From positions 41,030,501 through 41,094,500 of the forward strand of contig OX940863.1 in the NCBI GenBank assembly GCA_954871525.1: a stretch of 64,000 nucleotides of DNA, written 5' to 3'. Numbering within the stretch: position 1 is the first letter of the stretch; the number at the start of each line of letters is the position of its first letter. The translations under genes were made by a program, and so were the position numbers. Positions 26,166 to 38,926 of this stretch are shown here, in pieces. Source of the stretch: Parietaria judaica. Lineage: Eukaryota > Streptophyta > Magnoliopsida > Rosales > Urticaceae. The notes beneath the pieces are model-generated. The model was given only the letters and a program-made list of their open reading frames with translations, had not been told where the DNA came from and made no database searches.

Positions 26166-27206
26166 TGTTGCCCCAGGCGAGGCGACGGAGTCGGCGATGT
26201 CTTCGTGGCGATGTGACTCGTCGTCGTATGGAGGTGAGTTCCTACAAAATTAACAAACGATGCGGACGTCGCAAGATGAAGGCTGGGATCAGTGCATCAC
26301 GTAGTTCAGGGTTAGTGGGTGTTCAAATGGGGTGAGACGTCTGATTGTATGTCTCCGGTGGGTCGGAAGCATTTTCCGGTACATTTCCCTCTGTTTCCTT
26401 TTCCGAGAACGCCCTCCTGATCTGGAGAGAAATGAGAATAACGTCGCTCCCGAGCTAAGCTCACCAAGTTTGTTTGTCTCAGACCTCGTCTCTGTTAAAG
26501 AAATATGTCACTCCTCGAGCTGGGCTCGTTAGAGTATATCGATCTCGGACTTTCGTCCTTAGGAGAGAGAATGAGACGTGAACTTAGAGTGAGGCAAAGA
26601 GGGGGACTTCGTTGCTCGTTTCGCTTCTCCACATTAATCGGGCGATATTATATCAGAAAAGTTAAGAGAACGGTAAACGGAGTTTTTTCGGAGTTGAGAG
26701 AATGTCAAGTGGAGTTTTTATGCCGGATTCATCTCTTTCGGATCGGGAAAGAAACGAGATTAACGTCGTTCGCTAGCAAAGCTCACCGAAGTTGGTTAGT
26801 CTCGGACCTCGTCTCTGTTAAGGAAAGATTTCACTCCTCGAGCTGGGCTCGTCAGAGTATATCGATCCCGGACTTTCGTCCTTAGGAGAGAGGAGGAGAC
26901 GTGAACTTATAGTGTGGCAAAGAAGGGAATTTCGTTACTCGCTTCGCTTCTCGACATTACTCGGCCGTTAATATGCTGGAAAAAGTGAGAAAAAACGACA
27001 AGCAGAGTTTCTCCGGAGTTTGAGAGAATCTGTCCCAATGTTTTAATCTCCTTTTTGCAAGTGACGAAGGATGGGTATTTATAAGCTATGAAAATCATAA
27101 AAAGCGGGCAAATGTGCTGGTGTACATGGGTGTAAAATAATGATTATTTGAGTAGAATGAGGCATAATGTCACTTGTACACTTGCACCATATCGTGAGGT
27201 GGTCTT

Positions 27207-27243
<37 letters not shown>

Positions 27244-27567
27244 GCGATAAACACTGCATGCAATTATATGTGTGCATGCATTTTGTACTTCCTCACTCTC
27301 ACGTATGTATTATTACATGCATATTTTATATAATTTTTACTCCATTTCTTTTTTTTTTTGTTCCCTTGTTTTATCTCTGCACTGTTTTATGCTATATGCT
27401 ATCACCACATATGCCCATATCTTATATATTTTTTATTTTTTTTTATTTTTTTTCACTCTTCCGTTGATCTTCTCGGTTTTGACTTTTTTTTTTTTTTTTT
27501 TTTATAATTTTGCGTTTTATTTCTTGTTGGGCCGTTATTTTTTGAGGCCACAAAAATACCCGTAACA
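26166..27567 (-). repeat. 3' LTR of gypsy element G1 (1402 bp)
   Basis: On the minus strand it starts TGTTACGGGTATTTTTG after a PPT and ends GGGGCAACA. It holds a 323 bp direct duplication (shared ACTCCTCGAGCTGGGCTCGT at about 26510 and 26833), a (TA)n run at 27209-27240 and a poly-T run near 27485. Left flank CAAGA would be the TSD; no matching right end was found. Confidence 0.8.
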
Positions 27568-27588
27568 TTAACTCCCAGTTTCTTGGGA
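27568..27588 (-). other. Polypurine tract of G1
   Basis: The minus strand reads CCCAAGAAACTGGGAGTTAA just before TGTTACGGG. It is nearly the same as the G2 tract at 48025-48045 on the other strand. Confidence 0.75.
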
Positions 27589-27852
27589 AATTAAGTTTGT
27601 CGAGAAACTTCTCCTTTTTGATGTTATTTCGCCAGGGTATGCGCCGTAGCGTCTTACGTACCAGGCTTTGCGCCGGAGCGTCTTTGTATTTTGCCGCGGT
27701 ATGCGCCGTAGCGTCTTACGTGCCGGGCATTGCGCCGGAGCGTCTTGTTACTGTGGAGGAACTTTAGGTGGCTTTAAGCTTGAAAATTTCCTCGTACATT
27801 TATCGGAGAATATCAAAAAGCAAAAAGGGATTTGTCGAGCCTTGTTCATTTA
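27589..27852 (-). repeat. G1 3' spacer with 62 bp repeat
   Basis: Between integrase and PPT. GCGCCGTAGCGTCTTACGT occurs at 27641 and 27703, each followed by a variant GCGCCGGAGCGTCTT, giving a 62 bp unit made of two related half-units. No ORF. Confidence 0.8.
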
Positions 27853-29026
27853 TCATAAAAGACGTTTAAGATGTTTGATGTTCCAAGGGTGAGTGATTTC
27901 TTTTCCGCACATTTCTTCTAGGCGATATGTGCCATCTCTGATGACTTTGCGGATGCGGTATGGGCCTTCCCATGTGGGGCCGAGGACGCCTGCGCCCTGT
28001 ACTTGGGTGTTCGGCCCAACTTTCCTCAGGACAAAACTCCCTTCAGTGAAGCGTCGAGCTTTGACCTTTGAGTTGTAATGGTGTTCCACGATTCTTTTTT
28101 GGGCGACCAACAGGGTGTATACCTGTGTATACCTCATTTCTTCTTTCCTCTACCAGGTCGAGCTCTTGGCGCAGCGCTTCGTCATTTCTTCCCTCGTCGA
28201 AGAATTCTACTCGTGGCGACGATACTGATATCTCGACCGGTATGACTGCTTCAACACAATAGGTCAGGGCAAACAGGGTTTCTCCGGTGGCGTTTCGGGT
28301 TGTTGTTCGGTATGCCTAAAGGACTGCCGGGAGTTCTTCGGCCCATTTTCCTTTCTTCTTGTTCAGCTTCTTCTTCAGAAGTGTCTTGACATCTTTGTTT
28401 GTTGATTCAACTTGTCCGTTCGCCTGAGGATAAATGGAGGACGAATATGTGTTGTTTATTCCGAGCTCGTCGCATAAGGCTCGGAGGTTCATGTTGTCAA
28501 ATTGTGTCGCATTATCCGTTATGAGCGATTCAGGTATCCCGTGGCGACATATTATGTTCCGCCATATGAAGTTTGTCGTGTTGGCCTGCGTAATATTTCC
28601 GATGGGTTCTTCCTCGATCCACTTGGTAAAGTAGTCAACGACGACAATTGCATGTTCGACTCCTCCAGGTGCCTTGGGTAGTTTCCCGATTAGATCAATT
28701 CTCCATTTAGCAAATGGACGGGGAACCATGACTGAACACAGCGGGACCGCAGGTTGTTGGGGAATGCGAGCGAACCGTTGACACTTGTCACATTTACGTG
28801 CCATTTTATGGCCATCTTTCTTGAGAGTGAGCCACAAATATCTCTGCTTGAGAACTTTCAGGGCAAGTGATCGCCCGGCCAAGTGATTCCCGCATACCCC
28901 TTCATGAATCTCACGCAAAACAAGATTGGCGTCCTCTTCGGCGAGGCACTTTAGGAGTGGCTGCAAGAATCCTCTCTTGTATAGGGTGCCTTGATTCATC
29001 ACGTATCGGGTGGCTCGGAACTTGAG
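27853..29026 (-). pseudogene. G1 integrase, broken
   Basis: C-terminal part of the gypsy pol. Reading leftwards, a zinc-binding HHCC region (HEGVCGNHLAGRS ... CDKCQRFA) is followed by the catalytic core with D in WRIDLIGKLP, D in LITDNATQFD and E in NGQVESTNKDV, then the C-terminal part ending in THPWNIKHLKRLL at about 27856. Conserved W before AYRTT has become a stop near 28316. Another stop lies near 29027, at the junction with the second RNase H. It would insert the element cDNA. The order RT-RH-aRH-INT places it in Ty3/gypsy. Confidence 0.92.
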
Positions 29027-29590
29027 TCATTTTGCTTCTTTGCGGTCTTCTGGCAGAGTGCCATGTTCCAGGTATGTGATCACGGGTGTCATCCAATCGG
29101 TCTTTGCTTCAGCGGCGATGGCGAGGACCTTGATTTTCTTGATTAAGAGGAGATCAAGCAGTTCAACGGGGACTTTTCCTAGTTCTTTATCGTCTGCTCC
29201 AGACGCCATTCGGGCCAAGATATCAGCTTCAACATTCTTCCCTCGTGGAATTTGTGTCATCTCATACCAAGTAAGAAATTCTAGGCGTCGATAAGCTTCG
29301 GCAAGGTAAGCGACCATGTTTTCTTCTTTCTCCTGGTATTCTCCCACGACTTGTTTGGCGATCAATTGCGAGTCGCAATGTACTCGCAGGTTTTCTATTC
29401 CGAGTTTTCGAGCGATCTCGAGTCCGGCGAGAAAGGCCTCGTACTCGGCCTCGTTGTTCGAGCCTTCGAAGCTGAACCTGATGGCATATCAGAGTTTGCC
29501 TCCTTCTGGGTTGGTGATTACAATGCCGGCTCCGGAACCGTGAGCGTTTGAAGCGCCATCGACGTGCAAGTCCCAATTTGGCCCAATCGG
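29027..29590 (-). pseudogene. G1 second (archaeal-like) RNase H
   Basis: A second RNase H domain lies between the RT-linked RNase H and integrase. This extra domain (aRH) is the hallmark of the plant Tat lineage. Acidic residues appear in LHVDGASN, NNEAEYEAFLAGL, VHCDSQLIAK and NVEADILAR. One in-frame TGA lies near 29488. It probably helps remove RNA from the RNA:DNA hybrid. Confidence 0.87.
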
Positions 29591-29707
29591 GTATACTTTT
29601 CTTTTTGGAGCCCGTGGAGCTTCCTTGAGATCTTCCCCCATCTCAATTTTTGTGTCATACGTGAATTCTGCGATGAATTCCGCTACTGCCTGACCTTTGA
29701 TGGCGAC

Positions 29708-30990
29708 TCATGGTTGGTATTCTACACCGTATTCTCCCAGTTCCTGTGACCAGATCGCCATTCGGGATGAGGTACCTTTTAGAAGGGCTTTCCTGATGGG
29801 GTATTCCGTTCGGACCATGATCTGGTGAGCCAGGAAGTAAGGGCGGAGTTTCTTGGCGGCCGTGATCAGAGCGAGCGCCAATTTTTTGATTCGGGTATAT
29901 CGTGTTTCGGCGTCTAAGAGAGCTTTACTGATGTAGTAGATTGGTAACTGCTTTCTTTCTTCTTCGCGGACCAAGACCGCGCTAACGGCTCTGGTTGAAA
30001 CAGAGAGGTAGAGGAATATGGTTTCTTCATTCTTCGGTTTTGATAATAATGGAGGCGATCCCAGGTATGCTTTAAGCTCTTGGAAGACAGCCTCGCACTT
30101 ATCATCCCATATGAAGTTTTCCCCACATTTGAGGGTTTGGAAGAAAGGTTGGCACCGGTCCGTAGCCTTTGAGACGAAACGTCCTAAGGCGTTGATGCGC
30201 CCATATAAAGGCACCTCTTTGACTTTTTGTGGGCTTCTCATTTCGAGAAGGGCGCAAATTTTATCGGGGTTGGCTTTAATCTCTCCTTGGTTGACTATGT
30301 AACCCAGGAACTTTCCAGACTGAACTCCGAATGCACACTTGGCGGGATTCAGCTTCATTTGGTATCGCCGGATGAGTGTAAATGTCTCTCGTAGGTCTCG
30401 GATGTGGTCGTTTTCTTGTAGGCTTTTGACAATCATGTCGTCGACGTATACCTCCATCGTCTTCCCGATTAGCTCTGCACACATCCGGTTGAGCAGGCAC
30501 TGGTATGTGGCCCCTGCATTCTTGAGCCCGAACATCATGACTTTGTAGCGGTAAAGACAACGGTCAGTAGTGAACGTCGTATGGATCTGGTCGGGTTCAT
30601 GCATCCTTATCTGGTTGTACCCGGAATATGCGTCCATCATGCTCATGAGCTGGTGGCCAGCCGTGGTGTCGACCAGCTGGTCGATTCTTGGGAGCGGGAA
30701 ATAATCTTTTGGGCACGCATCGTTGAGGTCGGAGTAGTCTATGCAGATCCGCCATTTCCCGTTAGGTTTCATAACCATTACTACGTTAGACACCCAGTCA
30801 GGGTATACCAACTCTTTGATGAATTCGGCAGCTATGAGCTTGTTAACTTCTTCGTTGATCGCATGGTATCGTTCGGGGTTAAAGGTCTTCCTTCTTTGAA
30901 TCTTGGGGGTTTTTTCCTTTTTTGATGTTTAGCCGGTGGACCACGATCTCAGGGTCGATGCCGGGCATGTCTATGTGTGACCAGGCGAAG
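29708..30990 (-). pseudogene. G1 reverse transcriptase-RNase H
   Basis: The longest open part is 29708-30811 (367 aa). RT blocks include KPNGKWRICIDYSDLN, DAYSGYNQIRMHEPDQ, a MFGLKNAGATYQ block, the active site VYVDDMIVKS and FLGYIVNQGEIKANPDK, followed by an RNase H region with AVSAVLVREEE, PIYYISKALLDAETRYT and KLRPYFLAHQ. The N-terminal end above 30811 is in other frames. Typical Ty3/gypsy RT by motif order. Confidence 0.93.
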
Positions 30991-31004
30991 ACGTCTTTGA
31001 ACTC

Positions 31005-31860
31005 TCAAAAAAAGGCGATCAGTTGAGTCTTTATCATAACCGGTAGTTTTGAGCCGATCGTGAGTGTTCTTTCAGGATTTTCCTCGTCTATCGTAATCTG
31101 GGTTACATCAGACGATGGTTCCATCGCCGGCTTGCGTCGTTCATTTCTTGGGTCTAGTTCACTGAACATTTGTGCTCCTCTGGGGTCAGCGGGGCATCCG
31201 CTTTCCGTCTGGCAGATGGTGTTAACGACTGGTTTGATATTTCCCGGCTTGGTGCCTTGGGCGTAGCAAGTCCTTGATTCCTTTTGGCTTCCCCGCATTA
31301 CGTCTATCCCGTTTTCGGTGGGAAACTTGACTAAAAAATGGAAGGTGGACGTGATGGCTTGGAGCTTGTTGAGGATCGGTCTACGTAGAATGATGTTGTA
31401 TGCTGATGGTTGGTCCACAACCAGGTAGCGGGTCATTCTAGTGACCCGAGCTTCTTCTGGCCCGAATGTTGTCGAGAGCTCAATGGTGCTTTCGGCGAGT
31501 ACCGACTTTCAAGTGAAGCCGTACAAAGGGGTCTTTATTGGTACGAGGGAGACTTCTCCCAAGTTCATGCGATCTAGAACCGATTTGAATATGATATCTG
31601 CTTAACTTCCGTTGTCAATTAGCACCCGTCTTACTCGATTGTTGACAATTTGGGTTTTGACCACGATCGCGTCGGTATGTGGGTGCGATACAACTTGAGC
31701 TTCTTCCTCTGTGAAGGTTATCATCTTGCAGGGCCTGATTGTCTGAGGGTTCGTGAGGCTAGTCAGGTTGACTTGGTGTGCCTCTCGAATCCCTTCTAGA
31801 GCTCGAGCATACCTCTTTCGTTTCTGACCAGAGTCACCTATCTCGGGTCCCCCGAGGATG
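31005..31860 (-). pseudogene. G1 aspartic protease region
   Basis: Retroviral-type aspartic protease of the polyprotein. The active-site sequence is VLIDNGS (plant Tat elements often use DNGS for DTGS), followed by a TAA at 31602-31604 where serine is usual, then ADIIFKSVLDRM. Downstream are MTRYLVVDQPSAYNIILRRP (a flap/ILGRP-like motif) and the linker to RT. It is inactive because of stops. Confidence 0.82.
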
Positions 31861-31877
31861 GTGGATATTACGTTGAG

Positions 31878-32533
31878 CTAAGGGGTTTTGGATTTTCCTC
31901 GATCTTCATTTCGGTTACTCTCATTTCTTTTATCTTCTGGGGATCGTTCGATATCATGATGCCGCTGATCGGCGGAAAGTTCCTTCCCTGCCACCATTTT
32001 TTGGACAAACTCCTTCAACTGCCCGTCCTTGATCAATTCCTCAATTTTTTTTCTCAATTTCCAGCCTTGGGCCGTCGTGTGTCCGTGATCTTGGTGAAAC
32101 TGACACAATCGGGTCTTATCTCGCTTGGGATCATTTGACATTGGTTTGGGGCGTCTAAACTTGTCTCCATGGAGACGGAAGATTTGTGCCGGTTATGTCG
32201 TTAGCAGGGTGAAGACCATGTCTTTTTAAAATTGCTCGGCTCGTCGTGGCTGCTGCGTACGGTTCCCGGAGCTGGTGCCCGATTGTGGCCGTGACCTTTT
32301 CCTTTGTGGCTCGTTGTCTTCGTGACCGTCGTTGTTCCGGTATCGGTTTCTCCGGTCTGACTCTCTTCGGATACCGAAGAATTCCTCAGTAGAGATGTGT
32401 TGTGCCGCCCGTGACATTAAGTCTGCCATAGAAATGGGCCTTTTTCCGACGAGAGACACAAGAAAGTCATCCATTTTGAGGCCGTCAATGAGGGAAATGA
32501 TAGCGTCGCTATCGGTGTAGTCGATGACCTTGT
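31878..32533 (-). pseudogene. G1 gag, C-terminal part
   Basis: Resumes the gag interrupted at 44523 by Copia-C: TDSDAIISLIDGLKMDDFL, then a basic region and a zinc-knuckle-like stretch CQFHQDHGHTTAQGWKLRKK. The last expected cysteine is missing (G/W there). A stop and frame change fall near 32150-32226. Right limit: the CTTGT target site 32529-32533. The reading phase across the Copia-C insertion is preserved if one TSD copy is ignored. Confidence 0.88.
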
Positions 32534-35469
32534 TGTTGGGAGTGGAAACCACTGTAAGGGTTTGAATCCCGATTCCATTACGCCGAAAATTGCCTCCGAG
32601 CCGTTCCGGTAACATTTAAAAAATTATTTTAAAGCGGAAAACTTGTTATCGGACTAACGGCACAGATATCGGCTAATAACCATTTTAACAAGATCCGATA
32701 AATATTACATATTTAATATTCACAACTCATTATTAATATCATAGTCGAAATAAGAAATAAATAGAAAGCGGTAAATGTTTGCATTTATTAACCCAATGCA
32801 TAAGGCCGTACCTCGGTTGACGTTTCTGGCTGCAGACTCTGAAGTTCGGCAGGGCTCCGCCGGTGCTGAGGGAAACACCTGTGATCTTCCGGGATATTCT
32901 CCTGGATTCCTCGTACTGAAGCGTGGGCTTCGCCGGCAGGACTCCATCGCAAAACTTTAACTGAGGTTCTTTTGAAGCTTCCGGAGAACAACGTCTCACT
33001 AAGCCGAACCAAAAAATAGATCAGAAGCAGAAAACTCGCAGACCCTAGAGAGAGAGGGAGAGCTCGAGTTTTTGCTCTAGGGAAGGTGTGTAAAATGTGT
33101 AGAATGAGCCTCCTATTTATAGGCTCAGACTGTAACCGAATTGGAGGTATTCCCTCCCTAATTTTCGAATTTATATAATTAAATATAATTAATTATTCTA
33201 ATCCAATGGTCCAGATTTAATCTCATCTAAATCCAATGGATATAATTAATTAGGGATTTAATTAAATAGTAAATAAATGATAATATCAAAATATTTAATC
33301 TTATTTTCATATTTATTAAATTCGAATTATATATATTCATATATAATAAAATTCGAATTCTTTAATGATTATCTAGATGCAATGGTTAAAAATAAATCTT
33401 ACACCATTACAATGGATCAAATCAATTAGGGATAAAATCAAATACTCTAGGGTTTTAACAAAACCCTAATTCGAATTCTTATCTTTATGTTATTCGAATT
33501 ATATATATATATGAAATAAATTCGAATTTTATGATTATCTAGATCCAATGGTTGAGATAAATCTAAAGCCAATCCAATGGATCAAATCAATTAGGGATAA
33601 AATCAAATATCCTAACGTTTTATCAAAACCCTAATTCGAATTCTTATCCTTATATTTTTCGAATTATATGTGATATATATTATTAATTAATTTCTAATCC
33701 GACGGTAAAGATTAAATCTTAAAACCGATCCAACGGATATAATTAATTAACCAAATTCGAAATACCTAAGGTTGATCACCAAGCTACCAATTTTGAATTA
33801 TTATTAGGGTTGAAATCAATTATCTTAATCTAACGGTTAATATTAAATCATAACCGATCCAATGGATTAATTGATTTTAGGGATTTGCTAAAATACCAAA
33901 AACATTTGGTACTTATGCCGCGAATATGGAAAGACCAAATCATACTATTCGAATTACCTAGGGTTTCCTATCATGAAACCCTAATTCGAATTTACACATT
34001 TAAATATATATAAATATATATTTTTATTTATTAATATAAATCTATTAATTATTAATTAATTATTAATTAGATATTAATAATTAAATCAAAATAAATAAAT
34101 TATATTAATAATTCCTGATCTCAATATCACACATTAAAATGTCATGGTGCCACACCATCATTTAAATTCGTGACATGTGATTTAATTTCATAGTTTATCG
34201 AACCGAGCACAAACTTTGAAAATCCATAAATCACAAACCGTAAGTCGAAATGACTTAGTTCAAAAAAGCAAAGTTGCTTAGAATTTAATTTCAAACAACA
34301 TGGTGCTGATATAAAATCTAAATTCTAACTTTCTTTAATCAGTTAATTTCGTGTACCAAAATAAGGTAGTTTTGTCACGCTGTCGATAAAACTATCTGAT
34401 GTCTACCAAAGACTTTCAGTTTTATAAGTCTAGCCAAATGATTAAACATTTTCCGAAATGTATTTTAATCACGTACGTATCATCCGTTACGGAGCTATCC
34501 TGGGGACCATGGACCCGTATCACTTAAGCTCCAACGAACTGCTAGTTGTTCGTCAAACCTCGAAGTGATTCCACTATAGACCCGAGGCTGCACTCTTTAA
34601 TGATACGGTATATATTACTCCTTTTATAACAGCAGGGTGTCTATTGATACAATCAAATTCGGGTTATTATTTTTTCACTTGATGACTCACACATGAGCAG
34701 GCGGTTTTTACCGTATTGCCTCTCGTTGCATTTTCCTTCTTGACTCAGTCAGTAATATTATAAGTAACCCACTTATGGTTTCGATTCATAAGTTGCGCAT
34801 GGGTACCTCTCACTTCTCACCACCGACAACCAAGGGAATCATCATGACTATGAAGAGAGCTGTGTGATGCCCATGTCTATGATCAAGCTACCCCTATCAT
34901 GTTCCCAAAATAATAGTGTTGGGAACAACGGTAATATCTTGTGTTCTTTAACGCTTAAATCAAAGAACAATCAAGCTAGTAGTTCGGACTCAAGACCACT
35001 CAGGACTTAGAAATAATATCCATTTGATCATCTATTTGTGACTCAACTACAAGTTATCAGTGACGGTCTTATATGATAACTTCTTGAGTTTAAGTCAGGT
35101 CCAATCCAGTATGAAGACACTTCACACTTACTGCACTTCTAGTGAGTGTGACACACACATAATCCAGAATAGGATTGTCACTTAGTCACATTAATGACCT
35201 TATACGATTAATGGGCTCCCACCCAGTTAATCAGGTCACTGACATTTTAAGTTCATTTATTATGATTATTAATTCTTCCTCACATTGACTCTGTCGTGAT
35301 AATAATAACATAATTGCATCCTTTATGAACTATGGAAACAAACATTCAATTTTACTCTACCAGAAACTATAATAAGATTAACATAATAAGTAGCATCTTT
35401 ATTCAATGACATGTCATAATCTTTTACAAATGGATAAAATATCTTGTTTAAGGACACATATGTCCAACA
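32534..35469 (-). repeat. Copia-C 3' LTR (2936 bp)
   Basis: On the minus strand it runs TGTTGGACATATGTGTCC ... GTTTCCACTCCCAACA. Same subfamily (A) as 3579-5607, 23092-25774 and 59169-61913. Confidence 0.95.
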
Positions 35470-35484
35470 ATCTCCCACTTGTAC

Positions 35485-36411
35485 TTAAAGAAGATGACAC
35501 ATGTCTTTCACGCCCATATTTTCCAGATGCCTCCTGAATATTTTCTCCGGCAACTTCTTGGTAAATGGATCAACCAGATTGTCTTCCGAATCTATTTTCA
35601 CAACCCGTACGTCGCCTCGACGTACTATCTCTCTTATGAGATGGTATTTTCTCTCAATATGTTTTGCCTTGTTATGGTCTCTGGGCTCTTTAGAATTTTC
35701 CACTGCGCCACTGTTGTCACAGTATAGCGTTTGTGGCCCATCTACATCTGGGACTACACCCAGTTCCATGTAGAAATTCTTTAGCCAAACTGATTCTTTG
35801 GCTGTTTCACAGGCAGCCACATATTCAGCTTCCATTGTGGAATCTGCGATACAAGATTGCTACAGGCTATGGCCATGAGAATCCGGATGGACTTAAATTT
35901 AGCGACTGGAGCGAAGGTCTCATCGAAATCAATACCTTCCCTCTTGGTAAAACCCTTTGCCACTAATCTAGCCTTGAAGATTTCAACCTTCCCGTCCACT
36001 CCTCTCTTTCTCTTGTATACCCACTTACAGCCAATGGTTTTTGAAGCCATCCGGTAAGTCTACAAGTTCCCAGACTTCATTAGAATCCATTGATTCTATT
36101 TCTTGGTTCATGGCTTCCTGCGAATCTCCCTTATTAGGATCCATCATAGCTTCCTTGTAGCTTATGGGATCTTCAACACTAGTGTTTGTGACAGCTAGGT
36201 GAAATTCCAACTCGGTGTGCTCGTAGCGCTCGACAAGTCTTTTGAACCTCCCACTACGTCTGAGTACCCCTTTGTTCTGATTTGGGACCGTGGTTTCCGC
36301 ACTCTGATTATCAACAGGCGTCGTTGATTGTGTAATTACTTTGTCATCTAACAATTCTTCCAGTAATATTTTACCTGGAGGTTTATAGTTTATTATAGAG
36401 TCATATTCCAA
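35485..36411 (-). pseudogene. Copia-C RT/RNase H remnant with RT core deleted
   Basis: Reading leftwards from 36411: a linker with GVLRRSGRFKRLVERYEHTE, the RT N-terminus ([48 protein letters not shown]), then at about 35857 a jump straight to the RNase H C-terminal half ([39 protein letters not shown], a DPFTKKLPEKIF tail). Compared with Copia-A about 0.8 kb, including the YVDD active site, is missing. A one-base frameshift lies near 36040 at FK/PIGCKW. It cannot encode a polymerase. Confidence 0.9.
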
Positions 36412-36814
36412 AAGAGTTACTATTGTTAAAAAATAATTACTCTTTTATATGATCATAAACTATATCTCGTCCGAGTCCCATTAAATGAATAATATAAAAT
36501 GATTCTTTCCCCTCAATCATTTCTAAAGGTTCTTGTTCCTTCTTTCTAGAACACGTCAATGTGCTTGACCTGTACAGGGAACCGTTGACTAACAGAGAAT
36601 TAATTTCTCTTATAGGTGATCACTGAATTATAAGTTCAGACTCACCACTTCAGAATAACTGAAGAGCCATTAGTGATTTATCGAGTTTAAAATTCAATTT
36701 ATGCAATAAATTTCTTGAACTCACATAAGTTTGAATTACTTTTGCATTCATACCTTTACCTTTGAATACTTGCCAATCATTAGATAAAGTATTCATATCC
36801 TTCTGAGCTTGTAT
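36412..36814 (-). other. Copia-C leader, distal part
   Basis: Non-coding, matching Copia-A 6370-6840. It ends at the TSD TGTAT (36810-36814) of the inserted solo LTR. Confidence 0.75.
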
Positions 36815-38926
36815 TGTAAAACCCCAATATATATAATATAAATTATATGTATATAAATAATAATAATAATAATAATAATAATTAAAAAAAACAAAAGAAA
36901 AAAAGTCAGAAGAGGGTATCGAATAAACCCATTTCTCTCTCATCTCCCTCGATCTCTATCTCTCTCATCTGTCAATTTTTTTTTTATCTCCCATCAAGAA
37001 ACTTCAAGACACCATATCTCATTAACGGGAACTCCGTTCGACATGATCTTAGTACCATCGGAAAGCTCTCGAGAAGACGAACCTATTGATAGGCGGATGT
37101 TCAGCGGAAACCGTGGCGTTTGGCCGGAATAATCGCCGGAAGGTTCGGTCTTAAAACCTTAGATCTTTTTCATTTCGGTTTGATTTTGAGAAATCTAATA
37201 CCGGAATCATGTTCACAAAGCTTATTAGTGTCAGTTGGAGGTGCCACCTTGCCGTCGCCGTCGCCGACCGCCGCGTCATTTTCCGATCCTGGAATTTATC
37301 AAGGGGTTTTGAAGCCCTCGTCGAGGAGATCGAAAGCCCTCGATCGGAATTGTAATCGGACTCCCGGTGAGCTTCAATTCCTTTGCCCTAGTTTCAGAAT
37401 TTAAATGGATTAAATTGAATGTGTTTTGGGCTTTGATTGATGAAATTGACCTCGACATTGGGTTTATAATAGTCGAATTAGGCTAGGAGAAGTATACATT
37501 TGTCGAATTGATGCCCGTTTTGCTTCCTCGTTTTGCGTGCCCGACGGGAATTCGGCCCGGGTTAAATTTCGGCATATCGGGTTTCCAATTGACAATTTAA
37601 AATCCAATCCTAGTGAAATTTTGACTTATGAATGGTATCGGCATTTCATTAAAGCATATTGTCATTATGTGTTAGCCTCGAAGATTGTGCAAATCGTACC
37701 GCCCATCTCAGACAGTATATCGGAAGCTTAAATTCTTGATCATAGAAGCCAAGGCCAAGACGAACCAACATTTTCGACTAGTTAGTCAATTGGTCAAAGT
37801 TTCCACGGATTGAGGTAGGGGCTATTACCTTTTCTCGCTATTTAAAATGAATGTAGAAACCAACGCTTTAATGAAGATTGAACCGGATAGGTTAAAATTG
37901 GATTTAATGTAATGATTTGATAATTAATAAAATCAATGTTATAATAGTCGTCGCTTGATAGCGAGGCTAGATACCAGGTATGGTTGCATCGGATTGATGC
38001 TTGTTACATTTTATGTTTATGATTACGTCGGGATGATGTATGTTGATATGGTACCCGCTTCGGGTGGATGATGATTATTATGATATGGTACCCGCTTCGG
38101 GCGGATGAGCTGCTGACGAGCAGCTGGCTACTGCGCAGTAGGCCGGACATGGATATGGATATGGATATGATTGGTGACCCAAAAGTCAACATTTCGACCC
38201 ATGGCGAACTGGCCGTCTTTGGTGGTGATTAGGATCCCGAGTCGAGGGCGAGTTACGGTTAGGGACTTCTAGTCCACCTGTGCTCGTGCCTTGAGGACTC
38301 GATGGGATATAGTGGATTAAAGGCGCGAGCTGACTCGGCATGGATCACCGAAATGATTTGACTTTTGTGGGGTATATTTATTTATTTTATGAAAATGATG
38401 AATAAATGGTTTATGATGTCATTTAAATTTAATTAATTGAAATTTGACTAATAAAGGTTCGGTAAAGAGAATTGGTAATAGATTCCCTACTGAGCGTATG
38501 GTGCTCACCCCTTCCATATACATCTTTTTCTTTCCAGCTTCAGGTGGTGTTCAGTATCAGACTCCGGACGAGGAGTAGTTTGATTCAGGAAGTCTACGTG
38601 TCGTTTTACTTACCTAAACCTTTAATGTTCATCGTGGTGAATTTCGTATTTTTAGTTGATCTTTAATTTCGAAAATGTAAAGGATTAAATTAAGGATATT
38701 TGTGATGGTGGTACTTTGTAATTGTCATTTTATGGTGTTGTATAAACTGTGATCGTTGATGTTGTATTGTCGTTTTAAGTCCCATGGGCAAAGTTATGTG
38801 TTTGTTGACGTGGATGTTGAATATTCAACGATATCGTTTAAATGATGATGTGTCGTTGACCGGTCCAAGTTTGAAAAGTCGTTGTTGTTGTCTTATTCTA
38901 CTAACCCCCCATCTAGGGGCGTTACA
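36815..38926 (+). mobile_element. Solo LTR, chromovirus (Tekay/Del-like), 2112 bp
   Basis: Starts TGTAAAACCCC and ends GGGGCGTTACA, a terminal style typical of plant Del/Tekay gypsy LTRs, with TSD TGTAT at 36810-36814 and 38927-38931. The empty site GAGCTTGTATAATGGACC is seen (inverted) in Copia-A at about 6285-6305. It contains (TAA)n at 36858-36885, two copies of TATGGTACCCGCTTCGGG (about 38047 and 38083), and GGTGCTCACCCCTTCC near its end. No ORF of note. Lineage is an inference from termini. Confidence 0.88.

Noticed and set aside
25873..26335. GC-rich frames on both strands
   Set aside because: They arise from the GC-rich hairpin block of the copia leader; no protein-like conservation between Copia-B and Copia-C.
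27148..27565. Hydrophobic plus-strand frames
   Set aside because: Low-complexity (TA)n and poly-T sequence within the G1 LTR.
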